A stretch of DNA of 64,000 nt from Ravibacter sp964562455 (GTDB taxonomy: Bacteria > Bacteroidota > Bacteroidia > Cytophagales > Spirosomataceae): positions 1 through 64,000 of the forward strand of contig CAZLTN010000015.1 of assembly GCA_964562455.1 (NCBI GenBank). The letters run 5' to 3'. Within the stretch, counting starts at the first letter, position 1. Each line of letters begins with the position of its first letter. The translations under genes and the position numbers were made by a program. Shown here in pieces: positions 33,231 through 43,077 of this stretch. The notes under the pieces are model-generated. The model searched no databases and was not told the origin of the DNA. It saw nothing but the letters and a program-made list of their open reading frames with translations.

Positions 33231-33630
33231 GTGCCATTCCTACGATAATATCAAATTCAGCTTTGCCGATAGGCTGAACCGAAAGCCTGGATTGCGTTAC
33301 CAGCGGGATATGCTGCAGCCTGCTGTCGGCTTTTACCTGTTCGAGGGTAACCGTTTTGGGGAATTTTTCGACCGGAACAAGCTCCACTACTACCCACCTC
33401 GGATCGTCGGTCGTAGGATCGGGATAATGCTCCTTTGAAACCTTTGCCATACCAACAACTTCCTTGCCTTCATTGCTATGGTAAAAAAGCACCAGGTCGT
33501 CAAGCTTCATGGCCATCAGGTTGTTCCGTGCCGCATAGTTCCTTACTCCGTCCCACACCCCGGTCTTTTCTTTTACAAGATGATCCCACGAGTACTTAAA
33601 AGGTTCGGATTTGACAAGCCAGTAGTTCAT
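33223..33630 (-). CDS. EVE-domain protein
   Basis: A 135-residue single-domain protein of the EVE/PUA-like superfamily (thymocyte nuclear protein 1 type). Diagnostic parts are 'YWLVKSEPFKYSWDHL' at the N-terminus, 'WDGVRNYAARNNLMAMKLDDLVLFYHSNEGKEVVGMAKV' in the middle and 'PLVTQSRLSVQPI' near the end. These build the aromatic pocket that reads modified bases. The family binds modified cytosine or similar bases in DNA or RNA, and some members work with restriction systems. Here it heads an operon with an exported protein and an rRNA-type methyltransferase, so an RNA-modification role is as plausible as DNA. Full length for the family. Confidence 0.88.
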   Translation of the reverse strand: MNYWLVKSEPFKYSWDHLVKEKTGVWDGVRNYAARNNLMAMKLDDLVLFYHSNEGKEVVGMAKVSKEHYPDPTTDDPRWVVVELVPVEKFPKTVTLEQVKADSRLQHIPLVTQSRLSVQPIGKAEFDIIVGMAHE

Positions 33631-33641
33631 TTTTTTATTGG

Positions 33642-33674
33642 ATGATGTGATGATGTGACGATGTGATGATGTGT
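33642..33674. repeat. Short GATGTG-type tandem repeat
   Basis: A run of GATGTGATGATGTGAC-type units just upstream of the EVE-domain start codon and 31 bp from the menB stop. Low-complexity repeats of this kind change length by slippage and could alter spacing in the promoter or leader of the EVE operon. Confidence 0.7.
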
Positions 33675-33704
33675 TCCGATAGTTAGCGGGAGTTAACTAT
33701 AGGG

Positions 33705-34535
<831 letters not shown>

Positions 34536-34601
34536 CTGGATTCAAATGATCGGCTTTATTAACAATCCTGCAAAGGTAAAAGGATATAGCGAAGAATCCG
34601 C

Positions 34602-35999
34602 CTATTTTCCCTTTCTCTGGAACACCAGCAGGACGGTGCGGGCGATGAGCCAGAGGTCGGTTTTCAGGCTCGGGTTATCGACGTATGTCAGGTCGTAGTT
34701 GAGCCTCTTTACCGATTCCTCGGCGTTGTCGGCATATCCCACTTTTACCTGACCGATGGAGGTGATGCCGGGTTTTATAGTCAGGGCGCGTTTGAATTTG
34801 GTAGGGGATTGCTTCATGAGCATTTCGACGTCGTACCTGGCAAGCGGGCGTGGGCCTACGATGGACATGTCTCCGGCTATTACGTTGAAAAACTGCGGGA
34901 GTTCATCCAGCCGGGTTTTTCTCAGGAACATGCCGAATTTGGTGATCCTTTTGTCGTGGGTTCCGGTAGAATGCATTTGCGCAATTTTGTCGGAATCGGG
35001 CACCATGCTTCTGAACTTGATGATTCTGAAAGGCTCTCCCCACCGCCCGGAGCGTTCCTGGACGAAAAAGACGGGACCCTTCGAAGTGAGCTTGACAAGG
35101 ATCGCTATAATTACAAATACCGGGAACCCCGCTATTACGACAAGAAGCGAAAACGTCAGATCGAATACCCGCTTGAGCACCTCGGTCCTTACGTTCGAAA
35201 ACGCTTTGGTGGTAATGCTGATGACCGGGATATAATCGTGGTATTCAAGAGTAGCATCATTAGTAAGGAATCCCCTGAAGTCGATTTGCAGCATAATTTT
35301 GATTTTATGCTTTTCGCCCAACCTGATGATGGCCTGGAGGTCGCGGTTATCGAGGTACGGCTGGCAGCAGTAGATATGGTCGATGCGTTCATCCATAATA
35401 TACTCTTCCAGCAACTCGAGGTTATCGTACCATGATTTCACCGAAGGATTCAGGGTATTCTTGTCAAAATAGCCTTTGAATATGTATCCCATCTCGGGAT
35501 TCATTTCATAGTAGTTTTTAATGGTATCGGAAAGCTCCCCATACCCTACAATAATATAATTGCGTTTGTTGAAGCCGCTTAGCCGGTACCGTTTAATCAG
35601 ATAGGTGGCGGCAATCCGCCAGGCAATACCCAGGAAGGCCAGCATCGCGGAAGAAAGAATCAGGTGCCCCCTGGAATAGTAGTAGCCCTTTACAGACACC
35701 CAGAATGTAACGACCAGGGCGAGGTGCAGTACCAGGATCTTAAAAAAAGAAGATAAAAGAGTATTGAGGTTAAAGTTATGCCTGGAATGGTGGTATGGCC
35801 TTAAAATAAGCACCAGGATAATCCAGAGCAGGTTGTATACAAGCCAGAAAATCGTATAGCGCAGCTCGGGTACAGGCAGCATGTTCTGACCTATCCATAC
35901 AAACCGGAGCCAGAGTGTTCCGAAAAATGCCAGGTTCAGAACGACCAGGTCCGAAACCAGTTGTATGGCGGGAAAGTAGGAGGAGTACCGGTGACGCAT
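34602..35999 (-). CDS. Undecaprenyl-phosphate sugar phosphotransferase (WcaJ/WbaP-type)
   Basis: A 465-residue initiating glycosyltransferase for exopolysaccharide or O-antigen. Four hydrophobic segments occupy the first 125 residues, a Rossmann-like domain about 140-250, a membrane hairpin about 275-300, and the sugar-transferase catalytic region about 305-465. The catalytic part has 'GPVFFVQERSGRWGEPFRIIKFRSM', 'TRLDELPQFFNVIAGDMSIVGPRP' and a late 'KPGITSIGQVKVGYADN'. It moves a sugar-1-phosphate, often glucose or galactose, from UDP-sugar to undecaprenyl phosphate. It is not linked to other polysaccharide genes within this window, so the pathway it starts is unknown. It is a lone gene divergent from the sugar dehydrogenase gene. 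Confidence 0.92.
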   Translation of the reverse strand: MRHRYSSYFPAIQLVSDLVVLNLAFFGTLWLRFVWIGQNMLPVPELRYTIFWLVYNLLWIILVLILRPYHHSRHNFNLNTLLSSFFKILVLHLALVVTFWVSVKGYYYSRGHLILSSAMLAFLGIAWRIAATYLIKRYRLSGFNKRNYIIVGYGELSDTIKNYYEMNPEMGYIFKGYFDKNTLNPSVKSWYDNLELLEEYIMDERIDHIYCCQPYLDNRDLQAIIRLGEKHKIKIMLQIDFRGFLTNDATLEYHDYIPVISITTKAFSNVRTEVLKRVFDLTFSLLVVIAGFPVFVIIAILVKLTSKGPVFFVQERSGRWGEPFRIIKFRSMVPDSDKIAQMHSTGTHDKRITKFGMFLRKTRLDELPQFFNVIAGDMSIVGPRPLARYDVEMLMKQSPTKFKRALTIKPGITSIGQVKVGYADNAEESVKRLNYDLTYVDNPSLKTDLWLIARTVLLVFQRKGK

Positions 36000-36200
36000 G
36001 TTCGGGGGAGGAACTGGTGGATTTTTGTATCTTTTTCTGAGTGTGGAATGTTGAGGCGGATAGTTGCAAATTTAAGATAATTCCGGGTGCAACCGCATGT
36101 TTACAACGAATTTACTAACTTTCCGTCGTGTTTGATAAGGGGTCCGTGCAGCAGATATATTGTTCGTGTTTGAGTTAACAATTAATTATAAGCCAAAAAA

Positions 36201-37436
36201 ATGAAAAGACTTATCTGGGCAGCGATGCCTGTTGCCGCATGGGCTGTGGTTTCATGCGGAACAAACCCTGAGACCCAAAATGCAGAAACAAAACCGGACA
36301 GTACCCTGGCGCCGGTAGAAACCAGGGACGCCAATACGGACTATAAGCCGGCATTCGAAGGGCAGACCAGGATAGCGGGGGTGAAAACTTCAACTCCGTT
36401 TGAGGTTTCAGTGCTGACGAGCGAACTTAAAAATCCGTGGGGCATTGTACCGCTGCCCGACGGACGGTTTATTATTAACGAAAAAGGAGGTACGATGAGG
36501 ATCGTTACTTCTGACGGAACCCTGGGAGAACCTATTGCCGGAGTTCCGGCAGTGGACACCGACGGGCAGGGAGGGCTGCTTGGAATCACGCTTGACCCGT
36601 CTTTCAGCGAGAATCGTATGCTGTACTGGGTTTTTGCAGAAAAACAAGGATCCAAAGGGAACCTGACCTCGGTAGCAAAAGGGAAATTATCGGATGATGA
36701 GAAAAAGCTGGAAGGGGTTACGGTAATTTACAGGGCGACGCCGGCCTATAAAGGAAAGCTTCATTACGGAGGACGGATATTGTTCGACAAAAACGGCAAC
36801 CTGATCGTCAGCACCGGCGAGCGTTCAGATCTTGAAACCCGGCCCCAGGCCCAGGATCTCAATTCCGGATTGGGTAAAGTATTGCGTATAACAACCGATG
36901 GAAAGCCTGCCGGCGGCAACCCCTTCGAAGGCCGTTCGGATGCGCGCGCTGAAATTTATTCCTACGGTCACAGGAATGTACAGAGTCTTGCCTTTCACCC
37001 CGTAACAGGTGATCTCTGGGAAGCCGAATTCGGACCCAGGGGAGGAGATGAGCTGAACAGGATCGAGCCGGGTAAAAACTACGGCTGGCCGGTAATTACC
37101 TACGGAATTGAATACAAAGGCGCGAAAGTAGGAGACAGCATCCAGGTAAAGGCGGGCATGGAACAGCCGGTTTACTATTGGGATCCGGTTCTTTCACCCA
37201 GCGGAATGACGTTTTACAGCGGAAGTAACATCCCCGAGTGGAAAAATAACCTGTTCATAGGAGGGCTGAGCGGATCCCACATCGCAAGGCTGGTTATTGA
37301 AAACAATAAGGTAGTAGGAGAGGAAAGGCTTTTAGCTGACGAAAAACAAAGATTCAGAGATGTTAAAGAAGGACCTGACGGCGCCCTGTACGCAGTTACC
37401 GACGGTGGACGGTTCTATAAAATAAGCAAGAAGTAG
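36201..37436 (+). CDS. PQQ-dependent sugar dehydrogenase-like lipoprotein
   Basis: A 411-residue lipoprotein (lipobox VVSC near residue 19) with a six-bladed beta-propeller of the soluble aldose sugar dehydrogenase (YliI/Asd) family. Blade and cofactor-site segments are 'ELKNPWGIVPLPDGRFIINEKGG', 'DGQGGLLGITLDPSFSENRMLYW', 'LHYGGRILFDKNGNLIVSTGERSD', 'YGHRNVQSLAFHPVTGDLWEAEFGPRGGDELNRI' and 'KNYGWPVITYG'. These proteins oxidise free aldoses with PQQ in the periplasm, but PQQ synthesis genes are not present here. It stands alone and is followed by a strong terminator. Confidence 0.9.
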   Translation: MKRLIWAAMPVAAWAVVSCGTNPETQNAETKPDSTLAPVETRDANTDYKPAFEGQTRIAGVKTSTPFEVSVLTSELKNPWGIVPLPDGRFIINEKGGTMRIVTSDGTLGEPIAGVPAVDTDGQGGLLGITLDPSFSENRMLYWVFAEKQGSKGNLTSVAKGKLSDDEKKLEGVTVIYRATPAYKGKLHYGGRILFDKNGNLIVSTGERSDLETRPQAQDLNSGLGKVLRITTDGKPAGGNPFEGRSDARAEIYSYGHRNVQSLAFHPVTGDLWEAEFGPRGGDELNRIEPGKNYGWPVITYGIEYKGAKVGDSIQVKAGMEQPVYYWDPVLSPSGMTFYSGSNIPEWKNNLFIGGLSGSHIARLVIENNKVVGEERLLADEKQRFRDVKEGPDGALYAVTDGGRFYKISKK

Positions 37437-37481
37437 CAGGGAGTATTCTCATCTATCGCGTCAACAGGGTTTTACTCTGGT

Positions 37482-37530
37482 AAAAGCCGGAACTTTGATG
37501 GAAATTTATCAAAGTTCCGGCTTTTTTATT
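37482..37530 (+). terminator. Terminator of the sugar dehydrogenase gene
   Basis: An 18-bp perfect stem, 37482-37499 with 37508-37525, with an 8-base loop, followed by T-rich sequence. It lies about 45 bp after the stop codon. The flanking A and T runs mean it can work on both strands. Confidence 0.9.
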
Positions 37531-37588
37531 GGCAAGATTTTCAAATCAGTTTTTAAGGCTTTAAAGAGAAAGGACGACCGGCAAATAA

Positions 37589-37620
37589 AAATGGTCTACC
37601 GTAAGTACAGTAGACCATTT
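37589..37620. repeat. Inverted repeat AAATGGTCTAC/GTAGACCATTT
   Basis: A perfect 11-bp stem, 37589-37599 with 37610-37620, with a 10-base loop, in otherwise AT-rich noncoding DNA. There is no T tract, so it may be a second weak terminator or the end of a lost insertion element. Confidence 0.55.
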
Positions 37621-37920
37621 CGTGTAAACCCTCCTCTATCTGTGATTGCTGGTTTGCTTTTGACTGAATAGCCAGGTAAGCAAACCTCACACTTCAAAGA
37701 TAGTATGAAAAACGTTCCAAAGAAAATATTAATTATTAACAGGCTGATAGTCAGTAGAAAAAGAATTTTTTTCAAAAAGCAGTTGTGGTATTTCGTGTAT
37801 CTAAATCCCCAATTATACTGTCCTGTTATTCATCATATACCACAACTTGGCCCCCGAACGTTTGATGAAGGAAGAAGATTTGAGGTTGAAAAGCCTGAAC
37901 ATTAAATAATGTTAAAACTC

Positions 37921-37951
37921 TTTCCGATTTAAAACTAAACATTTAGTTTTG
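37921..37951 (+). promoter_or_regulatory. Promoter with overlapping palindrome upstream of the receptor gene
   Basis: TTTC (37921-37924), 19 bp, then TAGTTTTG (37944-37951) fits the Bacteroidota promoter. The palindrome AAAACTAAACATTTAGTTTT (37931-37950; 9-bp arms, 2-bp centre) covers the spacer and most of the -7 box. A dimeric repressor bound there would block RNA polymerase. The leader to the ATG at 38054 would be about 95 bases. Confidence 0.5.
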
Positions 37952-38053
37952 TTGCATTATGATCCGCTGGGAAAACAATCCGGCTTTCATATGCAACCTG
38001 TCGGGGATAATATCCGTCTTTACAATGTTTTCGTATATCACTAACTGTTAACC

Positions 38054-40846
38054 ATGAAAAAAAATCTTCTTCTGTTTTTCCTGATCTTCTTTTATGAGGC
38101 CCAGGCTCAGAGTGACAGGTATTCTATAAGGGCTACCGTAGCCGACACGGTCGGCGAGGCTTTGCCCTTTGCAACTATCATGTTGCTTAACCCGGTAGAT
38201 TCGGCCCTTATTACATACGGAAGAACGACAGATAAAGGATTATTGGAATTCAGGAATCTGAAACGGAGTACCTATCTGCTGAAGGTCAATTATGTAGGGT
38301 ATCTGCCGTTCCAGCAGGAGGTAACTCCTCCTTCCGGAGCCGTGGCCGACCTTGGTACGATCAGGATGAAGCTCCTGAATAAAGACCTGATGGAAGTAGT
38401 GGTCAAAACAGCCAGGGCGCCGCTGAGCATAAGAGGCGATACGGTCGAATACAATGCTTCGTCGTTTAAGGTTCCGCCGGGATCGACGGTCGAAGACCTT
38501 TTGCGCAGGCTGCCGGGGGTTCAGGTTGACCAGGAGGGAAACATAAAAGCCCAGGGCCAGGATGTAAAGAGGGTGACGGTTGATGGCAAGCGTTTTTTTG
38601 GTGATGACCCGAAAGCAGCTACACGAAACCTGCCGGCAGAGGCGATTACGAAAGTACAGGTTTTCGACTCGAAGACAGAGGAGGCCAGGCTTACCGGAGT
38701 TGATGACGGTACAAGGGAAAAGACGGTCAACCTGGAGCTTAAAGACAGCCATAAAAAAGGAGGCTTCGGGAAGGCGACAGTGGGCCTGGGAACCGACAAG
38801 CGGGCCCAGGGAAAGGTAAATTATAACCGTTTTGACGATAAAAATCAGCTTGCCGTGATCGGTATGGGCAATAATGTGAACCAGACCGGGATATCGCAGG
38901 ATGACTACCAGGATTTCAGGGGCAGCCAGGCGTACAGATGGGGCGGGGGAGATTTCGGTTTCGGCGGCGGTTGGGATTACTATGACGGAATCGACGTTGA
39001 CTGGGGCGGTAACCGCGACCGCGGCTTCTCCGAAAACTGGGCCGGAGGGGTTAATTATAACTACGAGACCAAAAAGACAAAGTTCAGTACCTATTATTAT
39101 TACAACCAGACCAGACAGACACTGGATGCCTTTACCGAAAAGGAGAATTTTCTGAACCAGTCAACCTATTTATCGGAGGACCAGAACAGCAGGATCAACC
39201 GTAACCGCAATCACCGTACTTCTATCCGCTTTGAAAAGGAGCTCGATTCGCTCAATACTATTGTGATAGAAAACCAGATACGGATCGGGAACGGCTACAA
39301 CCGGATGGACGGAGTGCAGCGATATTATCCGGGCGGGGACAGGCTTGGTACTTACTCAAAGATGAATAACCTGAGTGATTTTAATTCGTTCCTGATCAAC
39401 ACAAAATTACTGTACAACCATAAATTCCGTAAAAAGGGACGCAGTTGGGCTGCCAGCGCACAGTATAATGTGAATAATTCGTCCAACCTTGGTGATCAGT
39501 TTTCCCGGAATATTTTCTACGGGATAGGCATGGCAGGGGCTGATTCCGTTTATATACTGGATCAGAGCAACGATACGCGAAGCCTGAACAACCAACTTAA
39601 AGCCGGGACGCAATATGTCGAACCTCTCAGTAAAAAAGTATTCCTGGAAACGTTTTATAATTTCAGCGTATCGAGGACCGATGTTGAAAGAGAAGTATTC
39701 GACGAAGGCGACAACGTAAAGATCCCGAACAACTTTCTCAGCCGGGCCTACAACAACGAGTTTTATTCGAATCGAGGCGGAACACGTTTGCGCTATACCA
39801 ACAAGGGCTTCAATTTCAGTATGGGGCTGGCTGCCCAGCATTTCGGGCTGAACGGGCATTTTTCCGGCCTGCATGACGGTACTTCCTATAAGCTTAACAA
39901 ATCTTACTTCGGCTGGATTCCCAACGTGTCGGTCAGCCACCAGTTTAAGAGTAGCATGAGAGGGTCCCTGAATTATTCACCGAGTATGAGATTGCCTAAT
40001 ATCATAGACCTGCAGCCCGTAGTGGATAACAGCAACCCGATATTTGTCAGGGAAGGCAATCCCGACCTTTTACCGGAAACCGTTCACGATGTCTACCTGA
40101 ACTTTCACTATTCCAATCCCGGTACCTTCTTCAATATAGGGGTCTGGGGGAATTATAATTACAGGAAAAACCAGGTGATATACGCACAGGAAGTGGACGA
40201 GAATCTGGTCACGCACACCCGTCCGCTGAACATGTCCGGAGGCAAAGCAGCCAATATTAACATGTACAGCTCCATGCCTATTATCAAGACCAAGCTGAGC
40301 TTCCGGCTAAACGGGGGGATTACCAGTATGTACAACCTGACGCCTATCAACGGGATAGAAAATGAAACACGTACTTTCGGGGTTCCGGTTGGAATAGGTC
40401 TTGACATTACGCCCAGTCAGAATTTTACGTTTTATCCAAGTGCACGATGGAATATCAATAACACAAAATATTCGATCCGTACTTCTCAGAACCAGAGGAT
40501 CTCAAACGTGACCTATAGCGGCGAAATGAACCTCAGGTTACCCAAGGAAATCTATTTTAACGGGGCTCTGAATTATAATATTTTCAAGAATCCCCGGCAG
40601 GGCTTCTATCTCGATCAACCCATCCTGAACCTGGCTTTGTATAAGCTTATCCTCAAGAATAAGCGTGCTGAAGTGAGGGTAACTGCCTTCGACGTCTTCA
40701 ACCGGAACCAGGGAGTAAGAGTATATACTTCCCAGAATTTTGCTTCCCGTGAGCAGGTACAGACATTAGGGAGATACTTTATGCTCGGACTTACCTATAA
40801 CATGCGCGGCATCTCGGCTAAAATGCAAAGAAACAATTATTTCTAA
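38054..40846 (+). CDS. Outer-membrane beta-barrel protein, TonB-receptor-like
   Basis: A 930-residue protein with a signal peptide (about residues 1-18), a CarboxypepD-regulatory-like domain (about 22-110, 'IRATVADTVGEALPFATIML'), a plug-like region ('GSTVEDLLRRLPGVQVDQEGNIKAQG'), and a large barrel of the 'outer membrane beta-barrel family' type. A Trp/Gly/Asp-rich stretch around residues 293-330 ('YRWGGGDFGFGGGWDYYDGIDVDWGG') is a probable extracellular loop. It belongs to the receptor-like family that lacks a SusD partner; the ligand is unknown. The GLPGLI-family gene follows after 76 bp, a pairing seen widely in Bacteroidota. A promoter overlapped by a palindrome precedes it. Confidence 0.9.
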   Translation: MKKNLLLFFLIFFYEAQAQSDRYSIRATVADTVGEALPFATIMLLNPVDSALITYGRTTDKGLLEFRNLKRSTYLLKVNYVGYLPFQQEVTPPSGAVADLGTIRMKLLNKDLMEVVVKTARAPLSIRGDTVEYNASSFKVPPGSTVEDLLRRLPGVQVDQEGNIKAQGQDVKRVTVDGKRFFGDDPKAATRNLPAEAITKVQVFDSKTEEARLTGVDDGTREKTVNLELKDSHKKGGFGKATVGLGTDKRAQGKVNYNRFDDKNQLAVIGMGNNVNQTGISQDDYQDFRGSQAYRWGGGDFGFGGGWDYYDGIDVDWGGNRDRGFSENWAGGVNYNYETKKTKFSTYYYYNQTRQTLDAFTEKENFLNQSTYLSEDQNSRINRNRNHRTSIRFEKELDSLNTIVIENQIRIGNGYNRMDGVQRYYPGGDRLGTYSKMNNLSDFNSFLINTKLLYNHKFRKKGRSWAASAQYNVNNSSNLGDQFSRNIFYGIGMAGADSVYILDQSNDTRSLNNQLKAGTQYVEPLSKKVFLETFYNFSVSRTDVEREVFDEGDNVKIPNNFLSRAYNNEFYSNRGGTRLRYTNKGFNFSMGLAAQHFGLNGHFSGLHDGTSYKLNKSYFGWIPNVSVSHQFKSSMRGSLNYSPSMRLPNIIDLQPVVDNSNPIFVREGNPDLLPETVHDVYLNFHYSNPGTFFNIGVWGNYNYRKNQVIYAQEVDENLVTHTRPLNMSGGKAANINMYSSMPIIKTKLSFRLNGGITSMYNLTPINGIENETRTFGVPVGIGLDITPSQNFTFYPSARWNINNTKYSIRTSQNQRISNVTYSGEMNLRLPKEIYFNGALNYNIFKNPRQGFYLDQPILNLALYKLILKNKRAEVRVTAFDVFNRNQGVRVYTSQNFASREQVQTLGRYFMLGLTYNMRGISAKMQRNNYF

Positions 40847-40922
40847 TAAGCTACAGGTGAGATGAGAATGGGTGAGGGGAAGGCTTTACAATATTTGAAA
40901 ACTAACAACCTGTATTTTTCTA

Positions 40923-41678
40923 ATGAACGTTTGCAGATTTTTTTGGGCTTGTTTGCTTTTTTTACCGGTTGGCCTGGTGAACGCCCAGCCTGTGGAAGGT
41001 GTGATTACCTATGAGCAGAGTAACTACTGGACGCGTATTGCCTCGCGCCTGGAGTATCTGAGCCAGGAAGAAAAGGACCGTATCAAACTGACGTGGGGGA
41101 CTAACGATAAGAATACTACGGACATGAAGCTCGTCTTCACTCCTGATAGAAGCTATTATACATATGTGTCCAAGCAAGGGCAGACTGACGACGGGCGATA
41201 TAGCTGGAAGCTTTCAGAATACGTGATTTACAGGGACTTTGCGAAAAATATCCAGACAGACTGGATCGAGATGCTCGGGCGGATATACCAGGTAGAAGAT
41301 TCTATCCGGGCGCCCAAATGGAAAGTAATGAATAAAATAAAAGATATCCAGGGGCATGTATGCATGATGGCGGTAACTGAAGATACACTTAAAAAGCAAA
41401 GTATAGTTGCCTGGTTTGCAGACGATATACCTGCGTCGGTCGGGCCGGGTTTGTACTTCGGACTACCCGGCGCCATACTGGAGCTGGAGGTCAACGAGGG
41501 AGACATTGTCATATCGGCAAAGAAAATAGAGCTGAAGCCGGTGGGCGAGGAAATACAGCCTTCCAAAAAGCTGAAAGGGCGCAAAATAAATCTCAAAACC
41601 TACGATACGCTTCTTTCAAAGCATTTTTCCGACAGTATAAAATCGAGACGCAACCCTTACTGGTCCGTTCCGTTCTAA
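40923..41678 (+). CDS. GLPGLI-family exported protein
   Basis: A 251-residue protein with a signal peptide (about residues 1-22, cut after 'VNAQP'). The family-naming motif appears as 'YFGLPGAILELEV' (about residues 178-190). The rest is beta-rich: 'VEGVITYEQ' at the mature N-terminus is typical, as is the conserved 'AWFADDIPASVGPG' before the motif. GLPGLI proteins have unknown function, are found only in Bacteroidota, and usually sit next to a receptor-like outer-membrane gene, as here. It presumably works with that barrel in the periplasm. A hairpin 45 bp after the stop may end the transcript. Confidence 0.93.
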   Translation: MNVCRFFWACLLFLPVGLVNAQPVEGVITYEQSNYWTRIASRLEYLSQEEKDRIKLTWGTNDKNTTDMKLVFTPDRSYYTYVSKQGQTDDGRYSWKLSEYVIYRDFAKNIQTDWIEMLGRIYQVEDSIRAPKWKVMNKIKDIQGHVCMMAVTEDTLKKQSIVAWFADDIPASVGPGLYFGLPGAILELEVNEGDIVISAKKIELKPVGEEIQPSKKLKGRKINLKTYDTLLSKHFSDSIKSRRNPYWSVPF

Positions 41679-41723
41679 AGTCTTAAGTACGCAGAAAGGA
41701 CTGACGACATCTTTTTTTCGGTA

Positions 41724-41766
41724 TATTCCGGCAGCAGAAAGCCTAAAACTTTCGGTTGCCGGAATA
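41724..41766 (+). terminator. Hairpin after the GLPGLI gene
   Basis: TATTCCGGCA (41724-41733) pairs perfectly with TGCCGGAATA (41757-41766), and GAAAG/CTTTC inside extends the stem. The downstream sequence is only moderately T-rich, so termination strength is uncertain. Confidence 0.5.
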
Positions 41767-41813
41767 TTGTTAATATTTCTGAATGAATTTCCTGATATAT
41801 GGGCAGGGTTCCT

Positions 41814-41821
41814 TATCTTTG
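41814..41821 (+). promoter_or_regulatory. TAnnTTTG -7 box upstream of the OmpA lipoprotein gene
   Basis: TATCTTTG matches the -7 consensus about 100 bp before the start codon. No convincing TTTG -33 box was found at the usual spacing, so this is a partial match. Confidence 0.4.
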
Positions 41822-41921
41822 TGCTTTATATTTGCAATTGGATAAAACTATTTGAGTGGTCGGCTTTGCCGGCTGAAGTATTTTTAATTTAAACCTCTTT
41901 GTAACATTAAAAGCTTTAATC

Positions 41922-42824
41922 TTGAGAAAATTTATGCGTAGTATTTTAGTAGCAGTTCTAGCTGTTTTTATGTTGGGTTCTTGCGTCAGCAAGAAAAAAG
42001 CTCTTTCGCTGGAGAATGAGAAGAGCGAACTTCAGGCTGCACTTGACAAAGCCAGGACGGCTTTAAGTGACTGTGACTCCAGGGCGACTAGCCTGTCTTC
42101 CGAGTTAAAGAAAAAAACTGACGAAGTAGAAGCGAGAAATCGCCGTGTGAAGGAGCTTGAAGATCAGATTGACTTCCTTAAGAAGCAGAACCTCCAGGTG
42201 CTGGATCGTTTCTCGGATCTGTCTATCGTAACCAAAGCTGGTGCTGAGAGCATCAAAAAGTCGATGGAGACTTTGAATCAGCAAGGAAGGTATATCCAGG
42301 ATCTGAACCGCCAGATTCAGCAGAAAGACTCTCTGAACATGGTATTGGTGAACAACCTGAAGCGTTCCCTGTCTGGAGTTAGCGAAGAAGATGTTCAGGT
42401 AGAAGTGAAAAAAGGCGTTGTTTACGTTTCACTTTCCGACAAAATGCTGTTCCGCTCCGGAAGCTCGATCATCAACTCACAAGCTGAAGGTGTAGTAGGT
42501 AACGTAGCTAAAATTCTTAACGACTACAAGCAGATCGAAATCCTGGTTGAAGGTCACACCGACAACGTACCGTTCTCCAGCGAAAACCTCGTAGACAACT
42601 GGGATCTTAGTGTTAAGCGTGCGACTTCAGTGGTTCGTCTTCTTCAAAAGAAATATGGAGTTGACCCTGCTCGTCTGACAGCCGGTGGCCGCGGAGAATA
42701 TGCTCCTAAAGCCGGTAACTCGACAAGCGCTGACAGGTCTCTGAACCGTAGGACAGAAATCATCATCACTCCGAAGATCGATCAGTACTTCAACCTGTAT
42801 ACTGATCCTGATCAGAACAAATAA
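41922..42824 (+). CDS. OmpA/Pal-like lipoprotein
   Basis: A 300-residue lipoprotein from a TTG start, with an in-frame ATG at 41934 as an equally good start. The lipobox is LGSC, so the mature protein is anchored by Cys21. Residues about 28-150 form a long coiled coil ('KSELQAALDKARTALSDCDSRATSLSSELKKKTDEVEARNRR' region). The C-terminal OmpA domain (about 175-290) has 'EGHTDNVPF', 'LSVKRATSVVRLLQKKYGVDPARLTAGGRGE' and 'NRRTEIIITPK', which bind peptidoglycan. It tethers the outer membrane to the wall. Codon usage is noticeably more regular than its neighbours', as expected for a highly expressed protein. A strong terminator follows. Confidence 0.92.
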   Translation: MRKFMRSILVAVLAVFMLGSCVSKKKALSLENEKSELQAALDKARTALSDCDSRATSLSSELKKKTDEVEARNRRVKELEDQIDFLKKQNLQVLDRFSDLSIVTKAGAESIKKSMETLNQQGRYIQDLNRQIQQKDSLNMVLVNNLKRSLSGVSEEDVQVEVKKGVVYVSLSDKMLFRSGSSIINSQAEGVVGNVAKILNDYKQIEILVEGHTDNVPFSSENLVDNWDLSVKRATSVVRLLQKKYGVDPARLTAGGRGEYAPKAGNSTSADRSLNRRTEIIITPKIDQYFNLYTDPDQNK

Positions 42825-42846
42825 CCCGGATACGGGAGGTAAAAAC

Positions 42847-42885
42847 AAAAAAGCGAGGATGGCCCAGGCCATCCTCGCTTTTTTT
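42847..42885 (+). terminator. Terminator of the OmpA lipoprotein gene
   Basis: GCGAGGATGGCC (42853-42864) pairs perfectly with GGCCATCCTCGC (42867-42878) across a 2-base centre. A run before and seven Ts after make it a strong intrinsic terminator, usable in both directions. Confidence 0.93.
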
Positions 42886-43006
42886 ATGCCGTGATGCTTC
42901 GCCCCTTGTCCGGCAGATGCTTCGGTTACATTGCGCTGCCAGCAGATTTAGCCTCTGTAATGAAGGCGGAGCATGTTTTTACAGGAAAAAAACTAAAAAA
43001 TACACT

Positions 43007-43035
43007 TTTCGATCGCGCATATATTGCTATATTTG
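43007..43035 (+). promoter_or_regulatory. Promoter of the YggS gene
   Basis: TTTC (43007-43010), 17 bp, then TATATTTG (43028-43035) matches the Bacteroidota promoter closely. It lies where a longer ORF start (43024) would be, which argues for the downstream TTG start at 43078. Confidence 0.6.
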
Positions 43036-43077
43036 GGATACCCGAAAAGGATCTGCCGGTTCATCCGCTTTTATATT

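Larger units (their letters stand above)
37437..38053. other. 617-bp intergenic region
   Basis: It contains the terminator of the sugar dehydrogenase gene (37482-37525), a second hairpin (37589-37620), an AT-rich middle part with no convincing gene, and the promoter and palindrome of the downstream receptor gene (37921-37951). Confidence 0.7.

Noticed and set aside
37705..37905. 66-codon ORF in the intergenic region
   Set aside because: Lies in AT-rich DNA, has no family resemblance, no promoter match, and an abnormal Lys/Arg/Phe composition.
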